A program made the translations under genes and the position numbers. Below, in pieces: positions 41,575 through 49,260 of a stretch of DNA of 64,000 nt. The DNA is from a virus. The stretch is from positions 124,001-188,000 of the IMG/VR virus record IMGVR_UViG_3300023174_003901; one strand, given 5' to 3'. The notes beneath the pieces are model-generated. The model was not told the DNA's origin. It ran no database searches and saw nothing but the letters and a program-made list of their open reading frames with translations. Position 1 is the first letter of the stretch. Every line of letters starts with the position of its first letter.

Positions 41575-42191
41575 GTGTGTTTTCTACTAGCGTGTCGTGC
41601 AAGATCATCTGTGGCGTGATGTGCAATGGGTTTAAAATACTTGGCATTTGCATCCGTTGCTAATATATCCTTTAATCTGGGATCTGCTGTGGCAATTGGG
41701 AAGGCCAGTTGTTGTTGAATATTTTCTAGATATCGTTGGCCATAAAGATGCAGTAATTCATAACTCAAGAACACAGGTGCTGCCAATTGATCAAACTCTG
41801 CCAGGGCCGTGCTCAATGTAGTTGCGCCACGGACACGGGACTGTTGCATTTGAACTATGTTCTGATCACGTCCTAACACAGCAAACTTTATACGTAGACC
41901 TGCTATTTGCAATTTAGACACAAATGCTTTGAAATTGGGCACCGTAGGCACACCATTATTCATATACGGCACACTCATTGACGTCACATACCAGTCGCTC
42001 TGAGCCCATCTGTAGTATCGCAATTGATCAGGATCCTGCCAGTACTGTGCAAATGGCTCTTGATCATGTCCTATCCAATAATCCGTTAATAGTGCTGACC
42101 ATCCTGAGACCTGAGGGTGTAGGGCAAATATCTTGCTCCATAAGTGATTGCCTGCGCCTTGCGGGCCTGTTAAGATTAATATTGTTTTCAT
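41571..42191 (-). CDS. Sulfotransferase-like P-loop protein
   Basis: A 206-residue protein beginning MKTILILTGPQGAGNHLWSKIF (P-loop TGPQGAGNH) with a second region KFAVLGRDQNIVQMQQSRVRG at about 101-121 corresponding to the RxxxxxxxQSR phosphate site, and a C-terminal helical part. It is coupled to the SGNH gene 40939-41574 and to the oxygenase-like gene by ATGA overlaps. Kinase-like alternatives cannot be excluded from sequence. Confidence 0.6.
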   Translation of the reverse strand: MKTILILTGPQGAGNHLWSKIFALHPQVSGWSALLTDYWIGHDQEPFAQYWQDPDQLRYYRWAQSDWYVTSMSVPYMNNGVPTVPNFKAFVSKLQIAGLRIKFAVLGRDQNIVQMQQSRVRGATTLSTALAEFDQLAAPVFLSYELLHLYGQRYLENIQQQLAFPIATADPRLKDILATDANAKYFKPIAHHATDDLARHASRKHT

Positions 42192-42838
42192 CGGGGTAGT
42201 GCCGCTAGGTAGTCCATGGTTGCGGCAGTTCGTATGCCTGTTAATTGCAATGTCACGCGAGGATCAAAGCCTGCGTTGGCTGTGCAGTGTGGAATATTGG
42301 CCCAGTCAAATGTTGTTACATCTCCTGCCCGCCAATGGTTGTAGTGATAATTGCCGTATTCCCAGAACTGTCCTGGCTGCCACGCTGTCAATTGAATCAT
42401 TATACGCATGATGCTGTCAGGGTGTTCGGGGCTCCATTTCTGCAATTTATCTATGTGTAGATTCCATACTTCTCCAGGCTGCTGTACGTGTATGCGATTC
42501 ATGCAGTCTTCCAGTGCAAAAGCATCACTGATACGCTGTAGACTTTCAGGCATGCGCCACGTCAAATGTGAAATAGGCAAGTCCGCAGGCATGCCATTTG
42601 CCGTCAAATCATATTCTTCTTTTTCAAGTTCTTCCGGCGGCGCTTCCAGTCCTTCACCTTTGTAACCACGTGTGGCCCAGGTTGCAGGTCGTGCGTTTGC
42701 AACAATATCCGTTAAGTCGTGAGCCCACGTGGGTTCTATACAGCCCAAGTATGCAACAACCGTTTCCGGCCGATCTATTTGTTTAGGATCAAAATGATAG
42801 GTGCTCTTGGACTTTGATATTTCCCAATTTGATTTCAT
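42188..42838 (-). CDS. 2-oxoglutarate/Fe(II) oxygenase-like (aspartyl-hydroxylase-like) protein
   Basis: A 216-residue jelly-roll protein. VWNLHIDKLQKW holds H128-I-D130, the first half of the 2-His-1-carboxylate iron triad. ANIPHCTANAG gives H184, and FDPRVTLQLTG gives R194 to hold 2-oxoglutarate. MIQLTAWQPGQFWEYG and WRAGDVTTFDW are the strands in between. This spacing fits aspartyl/asparaginyl beta-hydroxylase and phage PKHD enzymes. It could hydroxylate a glycan, protein or nucleotide of the same pathway as its neighbours. Confidence 0.72.
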   Translation of the reverse strand: MKSNWEISKSKSTYHFDPKQIDRPETVVAYLGCIEPTWAHDLTDIVANARPATWATRGYKGEGLEAPPEELEKEEYDLTANGMPADLPISHLTWRMPESLQRISDAFALEDCMNRIHVQQPGEVWNLHIDKLQKWSPEHPDSIMRIMIQLTAWQPGQFWEYGNYHYNHWRAGDVTTFDWANIPHCTANAGFDPRVTLQLTGIRTAATMDYLAALPR

Positions 42839-43455
42839 ATCACTGTTACCCTTATGTTTGATTGACCATAGTTTTGGCTGTATTCACCTGGCGGCCAATC
42901 AAGATTCAATATACTGGCCAACTCGTGATTTGTCAGCGGGTGCCTTCCGTAATATTGAAGTTGTGCCGCTACTATACCTGCATTTTGCTCGCGAATTATA
43001 CCAGCCATTGTTTTTAAGTTCTTGTAATAGTCATGATACAGTGGATATGTGATGTCAAAATGGCCGCACTTGACCCACCAACCTAAACAAGCGTCATCAT
43101 CACGATGCACCAACACTATGGGGCAGTCAGGCCATGTTGCTTTGATATAATCAATATGATTGGCAAACACGTGACTTTTGATAATTCTAATTCCTGTGCC
43201 CGAAAATGGCCTATCAAATTCTGCTTCGCACTGGTCTTTTGTGTATTGATCCAATTGATCAAAGAAATGGCCGAATTCCATTCCAGGATCAAAATACGCA
43301 CCCAAGTGCATTAATTCTCGCCGGCCACTCGCATCGTGATAATATGTACGTGCGTCAGAATAGTCAGAACGATCAATATCGGAACTGTAATAAATGTTCT
43401 TTACTACACTTGACCATTTAGAGCCTGGAGCGCCAGCCACAAAGATATATTTCAT
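42835..43455 (-). CDS. Sulfotransferase-like P-loop protein
   Basis: A 206-residue protein: MKYIFVAGAPGSKWSSVVKNI (5'-loop GAPGSKWSS), an IRIIKSHVFANH segment like the usual KTH strand and IVLVHRDDDACLGWW (3'-region RxxxxxxxxW), the three core sulfotransferase blocks. It sits between the oxygenase-like gene and the Bug-type binding protein with four-base overlaps. Confidence 0.68.
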   Translation of the reverse strand: MKYIFVAGAPGSKWSSVVKNIYYSSDIDRSDYSDARTYYHDASGRRELMHLGAYFDPGMEFGHFFDQLDQYTKDQCEAEFDRPFSGTGIRIIKSHVFANHIDYIKATWPDCPIVLVHRDDDACLGWWVKCGHFDITYPLYHDYYKNLKTMAGIIREQNAGIVAAQLQYYGRHPLTNHELASILNLDWPPGEYSQNYGQSNIRVTVI

Positions 43456-44429
43456 TCTTTACTTAAATCAATTTTACTCAGCACAGGAATAAAGGCGGCT
43501 CTTAGGTCATCCATGTGTCGTTTTAATCCAGCAGGAGTTAGTTCATCTTCAGCATAAAAGATAACATTGGCATCCGTATATTCTCGATATTCTGCACTAC
43601 GAACAGCGGCTGAGAACTGTTGTTGATACCAGTCTGCGATATCCTTAGATGTACCAGGAGGCAATTGAATTGACCACGCGGCATATACGTTAATGCCAGG
43701 TGTGACTGTGTTCAATAACGGAACTGCAGGAAACTGTGGCATTCGCCTTGTGCCGGTAAATCCAATGGGCTTTACCTTGCCCCCATCAATTAATGATTTG
43801 GCCACTGCAATGGGCACAATACCAAATTCTGTTCCTATCTTACCATCCCATTGACCCACACTTTGCAGTGCAGGAACAGGGCCATTGAATTTGATGCTTT
43901 TAACAACATCCTTGTTGCCCCGGCCCTTGTCCATTAGGTATTCAAATGCAGTACGATGCGCACCGCCACCAATGGCCACATTGATATTTCTACCCGATTG
44001 AATATATTTTACAAAGTCCTGAGGAGTTTCAATCCCACTCTTTACACTTGCAACTAGTACCAATGGTGATTTACCCATTGTGAGCACATCAACAAATGAA
44101 TCGTAATTGTATTTTTTGATGTTCTTTTCCCAGATGTCGTTTGTGACATAACTGCTCATGTGGCTGGGCAGATTAATGGTGTGCCCATCATTGGCGGCTT
44201 CTAAAAACCGGTTGTTGGCAATCACACTGTCTGCGCCAGGAATGTTTTGTACAACATACACAAAGTTGGGATTGCGCTTCTGCACAATTTCAGCCAGTTT
44301 GCGGAAGGCCATTTCGTTTCCGGCCCCGGGGGTGTTGCCAATAACAACTGTGACAGGACGTGTGGGCTCCCAGGCAAATGCCATGACAGGCGCCAGTAGT
44401 GCGGCGATTAATAATTTTTTGATTGACAT
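43452..44429 (-). CDS. Tripartite tricarboxylate (Bug/TctC) substrate-binding protein
   Basis: A 325-residue periplasmic binding protein. The signal peptide MSIKKLLIAALLAPVMAFA ends before WEPTRPVTVVIGNTPGAGNE, the start of the Bug fold. VPALQSVGQWDGKIGTEFGIVPIAVAKSLIDGGKVKPIGFTG and AAWSIQLPPGTSKDIADWYQ match the family. Bug proteins capture carboxylates for TTT transporters and are greatly multiplied in Betaproteobacteria. No TctA/TctB gene is nearby, so it would depend on a host transporter or have another use. AAGGAG precedes the ATG. A host origin is likely. Confidence 0.9.
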   Translation of the reverse strand: MSIKKLLIAALLAPVMAFAWEPTRPVTVVIGNTPGAGNEMAFRKLAEIVQKRNPNFVYVVQNIPGADSVIANNRFLEAANDGHTINLPSHMSSYVTNDIWEKNIKKYNYDSFVDVLTMGKSPLVLVASVKSGIETPQDFVKYIQSGRNINVAIGGGAHRTAFEYLMDKGRGNKDVVKSIKFNGPVPALQSVGQWDGKIGTEFGIVPIAVAKSLIDGGKVKPIGFTGTRRMPQFPAVPLLNTVTPGINVYAAWSIQLPPGTSKDIADWYQQQFSAAVRSAEYREYTDANVIFYAEDELTPAGLKRHMDDLRAAFIPVLSKIDLSKE

Positions 44430-44481
44430 GCGGACTCCTTAAATAGTATTTGAAAATCAACTTTATTTACCAAAATTTCTT

Positions 44482-45207
44482 ATGAACACCAAAATTTTTA
44501 ACCTCTTAACAAAAAATTTGCAACTAGCGTTTAATTTACCCAAGTATGCAAATATTTCTATTGATGCTGATACTGTTGTACAAGACCTGCCCTGGACCCC
44601 AGCACGTTATTCAAAGTTCAAGGACGCTGTGGAAGCAGAGTTATCGTTGCCTTGCGATTATGTGGGTACATTACGAAGCATAGTAGACGATCTTTCAGAA
44701 CGTTATATTCTACGTTTCTTCAGTGAAATATGGAAGCCACGCACAGGCGACTATGAACACACAGGTTGGGAACTTGCTGATGAGATCAACAAATTAAATC
44801 CTGAGCGTGTGTTGGACGTGGGCTGTGGCTATCACCCATTCAAAGGGCGCATACAGAACATTGTTGGAATTGACCCTTACAATAACTGTGCAGATTATGA
44901 AGTTGATATCTTAGAGTACCGAGTCAAGCATCAATACGATGTTATTATTGCGCTGGGATCAATCAACTTTAATAGTCGAGACGAAATTGAGCAACGTTTT
45001 GCACACTGTGTGAGTTTGTTGAAACAGGGTGGAAAATTTTACTTACGTGCCAATCCTGGTATCACACACAAAACAGGACCTTATGTGGAAATATTCCCCT
45101 GGACATTTGAAGTAGTAAATGAATTTGCTGAGCAGTACAATTTACATTTGGATACCTACAAAAAGGATGCCAATGATCGATTGTATTTTGTCTATACCAA
45201 ACTGTGA
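44482..45207 (+). CDS. Class I SAM-dependent methyltransferase (plus strand)
   Basis: A 241-residue protein with motif I VLDVGCGYHPFKG (about 111-123), a following acidic loop IVGIDPYNN and post-motif DVIIALGSINFNSRDEIEQRF, then LLKQGGKFYLRANPG. The first 100 residues are helical. No Shine-Dalgarno sequence is visible before the ATG. It is divergent from the Bug gene and converges with an SGNH gene by 16 bases. Substrate unknown; the company of sulfotransferases suggests a surface-glycan role. Confidence 0.75.
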   Translation: MNTKIFNLLTKNLQLAFNLPKYANISIDADTVVQDLPWTPARYSKFKDAVEAELSLPCDYVGTLRSIVDDLSERYILRFFSEIWKPRTGDYEHTGWELADEINKLNPERVLDVGCGYHPFKGRIQNIVGIDPYNNCADYEVDILEYRVKHQYDVIIALGSINFNSRDEIEQRFAHCVSLLKQGGKFYLRANPGITHKTGPYVEIFPWTFEVVNEFAEQYNLHLDTYKKDANDRLYFVYTKL

Positions 45208-45836
45208 TTTTGCAGGTAGTTGGCGGCTGCAGAATGTGCCTGTTCCAATGGATGATGATATTCTGTACTAATAGCATGCCCATTGCGTTGACTCCAGGCC
45301 ACAAAGTTTGCACCGTCAAACAAATGCAAGTGTGGCGCAATTTTTTGTTGTAATTGTGCAATGCCTGGACTGATGTTCCATCTTGAATCCAGCAATAATT
45401 CGTCCATGTAAGTCATGCAAAACTTTGCTCCCACGGACTGTAGTGCTTGCACAGCACAATCAATCCAAATTAAATTGTTTAATTTGTCTGTGTATTCTGC
45501 TTGGAAGTGTCGATAATAAAATTCTGCTCGCTCATGTTGATCCCAAGGCAAGACAGAATGCCATTGATTGTTGCCAGCATACATATAGTCCCAACGATTT
45601 ACAAAAGTCCAATTGATTACATAAACATCACTGCTGTGTTGTGCCACCTGATCCAGTATGTTGTTTAGTATTTGTAAATTGCCCGATCCTGGCCTGGCAT
45701 AACACTGATACTCCAATCCTTGACGTTGGGCAATTATGGCCGGCCATGTCAATTGACTGTATTTTTTTGATTTGGTGGTAATGTCAGAAAGATCACTGCC
45801 AAAAATAAAACTGCACCCGAAACTTTTCAACTTCAT
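45192..45836 (-). CDS. SGNH-hydrolase-like protein (copy C)
   Basis: A 214-residue protein: LKSFGCSFIFGSDLS (Ser block with GCS), YARPGSGNLQILNN (block II), VYVINWTFVNRWDY (block III) and EYHHPLEQAHSAAANYL (final acidic residue and His). It resembles copy B in length and block spacing. An upstream TATAAT-like sequence is present, but no convincing -35 was found. Confidence 0.68.
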   Translation of the reverse strand: MKLKSFGCSFIFGSDLSDITTKSKKYSQLTWPAIIAQRQGLEYQCYARPGSGNLQILNNILDQVAQHSSDVYVINWTFVNRWDYMYAGNNQWHSVLPWDQHERAEFYYRHFQAEYTDKLNNLIWIDCAVQALQSVGAKFCMTYMDELLLDSRWNISPGIAQLQQKIAPHLHLFDGANFVAWSQRNGHAISTEYHHPLEQAHSAAANYLQNHSLV

Positions 45837-45870
45837 AGTGCAGTTATATATTGTGAATTATATGTGTAGT

Positions 45871-46620
45871 TTATTTTCCAGCCACTGCCAGTGCGGCGCC
45901 TTTGTTGAAACTGGGACTCCAGGGACTGTTGGCCTGAACCAAACCTTTGCGCTTGCTCCAATTGTAGCCAGCACGATGTCCTGAGCAGTCCTTGGTACAG
46001 GTTGAGCCCAGGAACTGTAATTCACTCAATTGCTCACGTCCTTTGATGCCAATGACCATTGAGCGTTGATACTCAGTTTCAGGATCTTCCAGGTCCCATG
46101 TGCCTGAATACAGTACTGATTCTAATGGATATGCCTGTAACAGTTCTTCAGGAGATTCGTATGCGTTTTGTTCCACAGCATCTCGTCCTTGCATGATCAC
46201 CAGGGTGCCGTCAGGAATATTATCAAACCATCCGTGGTCAGCAATGTCGTTGATGCTGGTGTTTATGACTAGTCCGGGCTGTTCAAGTTGTCTGTAGTCT
46301 AGTTCATTGACATCAGCCTGCATGTGTTCCACACCTGAAATATTCATATCTTGTTGCAATTGCTGACCAGTACGCAACCATTCGCCTCGTTGTTCTACAT
46401 CCACAATTCGATCAATAGGCACGCCTGTTCTGCGTAGGATTGTGCTGAGATTGCTGTACCAAGAGCCCAGTATGTAAGCAACAGGTACTGATTCAACGCC
46501 CTGTTGTTCCAGTATCAATTTGAGTTCACGGGCCAGCCACAGTTTGCTGAACACCAGATCCGGCGTGTAACTGCCCTCTAAACTAGGGCCGCTGGATTCA
46601 AAGATATCACCCAGATTCAT
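45871..46620 (-). CDS. Capsid-targeting-type protein with methyltransferase-like core
   Basis: A 249-residue protein starting MNLGDIFESSG (cut possible after IFE). The body has a Rossmann-like order (VPVAYILGSWYSNLSTIL, IDRIVDVEQRGEWL, GVEHMQADVNELDY, GLVINTSINDIADHGWFDNIPDGTL) seen in SAM-binding folds without a strong glycine motif. The C-terminus STCTKDCSGHRAGYNWSKR.. SPSFNKGAALA is a Cys/His module that I recall from many phage proteins. Probably packaged. Function unknown. Confidence 0.65.
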   Translation of the reverse strand: MNLGDIFESSGPSLEGSYTPDLVFSKLWLARELKLILEQQGVESVPVAYILGSWYSNLSTILRRTGVPIDRIVDVEQRGEWLRTGQQLQQDMNISGVEHMQADVNELDYRQLEQPGLVINTSINDIADHGWFDNIPDGTLVIMQGRDAVEQNAYESPEELLQAYPLESVLYSGTWDLEDPETEYQRSMVIGIKGREQLSELQFLGSTCTKDCSGHRAGYNWSKRKGLVQANSPWSPSFNKGAALAVAGK

Positions 46621-47049
46621 TTAGTTGGCCTTTTGCCCGCGATCTTTTTCAGTGATAGGACCGCCTACTACCCAGCCCGCACAGGTTCTGGTTCCAGCAC
46701 ATTTAAAGTGTAGAAAATTGCAGTAGCCAAGATCACTCAAGTTTATTGTGGCCACAGCGTCTGCATGTTTTTCATCGCCTTGGATTCCTGACTCGATACA
46801 CTTGCGCATACTGTCACTGGCATCAAACGCCGCACAGTTGCCGCAAAGCATGGTCTTTACAGTTTTTTCTGGCACCGCCCAACGCTTGGCAGCACCTGCC
46901 CAATAGTCGCCTGGCTCTAGTGGATTAGCCGGGCCGTAGTGATAGTCGTCAATGGCTGTTTGGCGATTTTTAAGATTTAAGGTGATATCATGCGTGGCAA
47001 TAGGACAGCCCTTTTGCACCGCTTCCACAAGATTGATGTACTGTCTCAT
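46621..47049 (-). CDS. Cysteine-rich phage protein, 142 aa
   Basis: MRQYINLVEAVQKGCP followed by a polar region, then six or more cysteines (KTMLCGNCAAFD, MRKCIESG, LGYCNFLHFKCAGTRTCAGWV) arranged as CxxC...C...C...C...C, suggesting a zinc or iron-sulfur knot. I recall this pattern from T4-like phages without a function. The N-terminus resembles the LVEA-type targeting peptides. It is adjacent to two other packaged-type genes. Confidence 0.66.
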   Translation of the reverse strand: MRQYINLVEAVQKGCPIATHDITLNLKNRQTAIDDYHYGPANPLEPGDYWAGAAKRWAVPEKTVKTMLCGNCAAFDASDSMRKCIESGIQGDEKHADAVATINLSDLGYCNFLHFKCAGTRTCAGWVVGGPITEKDRGQKAN

Positions 47050-47057
47050 TGGGTACC

Positions 47058-47972
47058 TTAGGCCTTTTTGGGCAATGCTTTGTAGTTGGATTTCTTGTCA
47101 GCGCGATTAAACTCTCGTGCTACTGATTGTTTGATGCCTACTTTGCGAGCAAACTCGGGATTGTGCGCAGCCGCTGCCATTGTGCGGAACTGTGCTTGGC
47201 TTGTGGACTTTTCATTCAAGTCGCCTTCGTGTACTCCGGTATCTGCCATAGCATGGCCCACAGCATGGCCGTGTGCTCCTCCGGCCACAGCACCCTGTGC
47301 CACGTGTCCTGCCGCTTGGCCAGCACGTTTTTGCCAATTAGGGTCAGGAGTAAAAGACTTTTTAATATTGTCCCATACACCTTCTGTTAAATCTTCTGCG
47401 GCCCATGAGACGTAACTATCGCCATTGATGTCACCAGCACGTATCACAAACACGCCACCGTTGTCGTAGCCGCCTTCGTCTTCGCCAATTTCCCAGCCCA
47501 TTTTTGCCAGTGCGGCTTCAATTTGCATTTGTGTTGCTTCGTCTCCGGCCCACCACATTCTAGCGTAGTTATGTAAGGCATCGTCTTCACCGCCACTGTC
47601 ACCATCATCGGCTGCAAATTCATTTAGGCCTTCGCTCAAGTCCTCATCTGAAAAGGCCATAAAATCATATGGTCCCCACTTTTGTCCTGTGCGACTGTCT
47701 ATAGTGTCATCGTGATCACCATATTCATAGTAGTCATCACTGTAGATTTCCACACCGTCAAAGTCACCATTGTAATCAATATGCAGTTTACGTGTTTTAC
47801 CATCAGGACAAACAATGCCGCGATTTAGTAAACGTTCAACATCTTGTTGACTCTTGATACCTTTTTGCAGACTACCTGTGTCAAAGGTACCATTGTACCA
47901 GGCCGAGGCCAGGGCTTGGAAGTAGTTGCCTGAATCTCCGCCACCTGAGGGTGCAAATTCTCTCAGTCTCAT
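47058..47972 (-). CDS. Virion-type protein with MRLREF N-terminus
   Basis: A 304-residue protein. Domain 1 (about 1-115) is acidic and aromatic: FAPSGGGDSGNYFQALASAW, KGIKSQQDVERLLNRGIVCPDGKTRKLHIDYN, SDDYYEYGD. Domain 2 (about 140-200) is a small WAGDEATQMQIEAALAKMGW fold. A Gly/His-rich GHVAQGAVAGGAHGHAVGHAMAD stretch and a basic end (QSVAREFNRADKKS) follow. SEGLNE, TEGVWD and GVHEGD are possible protease-type sites. Internal protein by pattern. Confidence 0.65.
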   Translation of the reverse strand: MRLREFAPSGGGDSGNYFQALASAWYNGTFDTGSLQKGIKSQQDVERLLNRGIVCPDGKTRKLHIDYNGDFDGVEIYSDDYYEYGDHDDTIDSRTGQKWGPYDFMAFSDEDLSEGLNEFAADDGDSGGEDDALHNYARMWWAGDEATQMQIEAALAKMGWEIGEDEGGYDNGGVFVIRAGDINGDSYVSWAAEDLTEGVWDNIKKSFTPDPNWQKRAGQAAGHVAQGAVAGGAHGHAVGHAMADTGVHEGDLNEKSTSQAQFRTMAAAAHNPEFARKVGIKQSVAREFNRADKKSNYKALPKKA

Positions 47973-48592
47973 AGGATACCTGCGGCGGATTGTATCGTGC
48001 GAATAGCATCATCTCGATCGTAAGTGGCCTTCACAGGCAAACCTGCGGCCGTGCGCCATTCGTTGAGATCGCGCTCTGTGCGCTCGCGATACTCTCTTGG
48101 ACTGAGTGGCACCAAGCGAGCAAATTCTTCAGTACTCCAAGGGTGTGTCTTTTCCTTGTAGACCATGGTCCAGTCTTCAGGTTCAAACTCTGTTAGTGTA
48201 GCCAGGTCTTCCAAGAGTTCGTTGATCTGCTCAGGAGCGGCTCTGCGACGTCGCATTTCCACGTAAACCAGATATCTATTGGGTTTGATTTCGCCAGGGC
48301 TTTGATCAGCGTCCAGCACAAAGTCATAGCCTTTTTCAAACCAATTCATCAGGTCCTTGGCAGCGGCTTTGTCACGGGCAAAGAAACTCACAACAATGAT
48401 GTCATCATCGTCACCCATTTTGGATGAGAATTCATCAATGTGAATAGTGGGCTTGAGTATGCCCTCAAGGTCTTTGTAGCCAAGACCTTCAAGAAGCGAC
48501 TGGCGGTGCGGCTGCAATTGGTGCTCCTGGTTGTTGTAGTGATTGTTGTGCATTTTCTGCGCTCTGGTCATTTTGATATTGTTCTCCATCAA
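47969..48592 (-). CDS. Unknown phage protein; start uncertain
   Basis: The body from LLEGLGYKDLEGILKPTIHIDEFS to DAIRTIQSAAGIL is a mixed alpha/beta protein with no known motif. The frame extends 5' to 48592, overlapping the upstream gene's end by about 100 bases; ATGs at 48571 and 48553 are possible, both inside the overlap. A start nearer the overlap end would need TTG. It is coupled at its 3' end to 47058-47972. Confidence 0.6.
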   Translation of the reverse strand: MMENNIKMTRAQKMHNNHYNNQEHQLQPHRQSLLEGLGYKDLEGILKPTIHIDEFSSKMGDDDDIIVVSFFARDKAAAKDLMNWFEKGYDFVLDADQSPGEIKPNRYLVYVEMRRRRAAPEQINELLEDLATLTEFEPEDWTMVYKEKTHPWSTEEFARLVPLSPREYRERTERDLNEWRTAAGLPVKATYDRDDAIRTIQSAAGIL

Positions 48593-49118
48593 GATCTTCT
48601 TGATAGGCTGAATCCAAATCTTCTAGATCAATTTCCTCGTCTTCCAACTCAATTGATCCTGTGCGGATGTCTGAAATCAAGGCCTTGGGCATGACAATTT
48701 CCACCAGCCATACATGTTTGTCCACCAAGCGAGCGGTGTGCGTACCAGCCATGTAGTCTGCAGGTTGCTCCACTTTGATGGGTATTTTGATAGTGGTTTT
48801 TTTGAACTTGACATCGCAATCAAACGGCAGCAGTCGACGTGCGCCACGTGGATCAGGCATGAGTTTTTCCGGCCACATAAAGATACAGCCCACTTTGTAC
48901 TTGCCAATGTCGGGACCTTGTACCAGTTCACCGCGGTCCCAGTTTTTGAATGCATACAAGTCCATTTCGTCCAGCACACGCTCAAAATCCAGGAGAGTAA
49001 GCAAACTGCCTTCTGATAGATAGATATCGCGGATGTTGTCAGCCACCATCCAGTAATCCTGATGATCTTTAAAAATTGCTTCGTCTTTGAGTGCCATGCA
49101 GATATTTATGGCAAACAT
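48489..49118 (-). CDS. Unknown phage protein with acidic tail
   Basis: A 209-residue protein; the ATG at 49118 follows CCCGGAATTG, and a second at 49097 (MALKDEAIFKDH) is possible. Strands such as VGCIFMWPEKLMPDPRGARR and VWLVEIVMPKALISDI make up the core; the C-terminus is acidic and then Gln/Pro-rich. I recall similar proteins in cyanophage structural operons but no function. Confidence 0.6.
   Translation of the reverse strand: MFAINICMALKDEAIFKDHQDYWMVADNIRDIYLSEGSLLTLLDFERVLDEMDLYAFKNWDRGELVQGPDIGKYKVGCIFMWPEKLMPDPRGARRLLPFDCDVKFKKTTIKIPIKVEQPADYMAGTHTARLVDKHVWLVEIVMPKALISDIRTGSIELEDEEIDLEDLDSAYQEDLDGEQYQNDQSAENAQQSLQQPGAPIAAAPPVAS
49103..49110 (-). promoter_or_regulatory. Late-promoter-like box CATAAATA
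   Basis: Minus-strand CCATAAATATCTGC, 5 bases before the ATG at 49097 and inside the first codons of the longer frame. If it is a real promoter, it argues for the shorter start. Confidence 0.4.
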
Positions 49119-49211
49119 CAATTCCGGGTTTGTTTAAATTTGCTCCGGACAGTGGAATACTTATGCTAGAAATATCTGAAATACATGGTCAGAAAACTCC
49201 GGGCTAACTCA

Positions 49212-49241
49212 CCTAAATATTCACACAGCCAGACCGGCTGT
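49212..49241 (+). promoter_or_regulatory. Late-promoter-like box and small stem-loop before phoH
   Basis: Plus-strand CCTAAATA (49212-49219), then a 6-base stem ACAGCC/GGCTGT (49225-49230 and 49236-49241) with a five-base loop, then AAAAGGAG at about 49245-49252. The stem does not cover the ribosome binding site. The 139-base divergent gap (49122-49260) otherwise holds only a weak TTGCTC-16-TATGCT promoter candidate (near 49141). Confidence 0.45.
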
Positions 49242-49260
49242 TTCAAAAGGAGAATCGCAC

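Noticed and set aside
49163-49207. A 14-codon plus-strand frame before phoH that could be a leader peptide
   Set aside because: No Shine-Dalgarno sequence and no attenuator structure after it.
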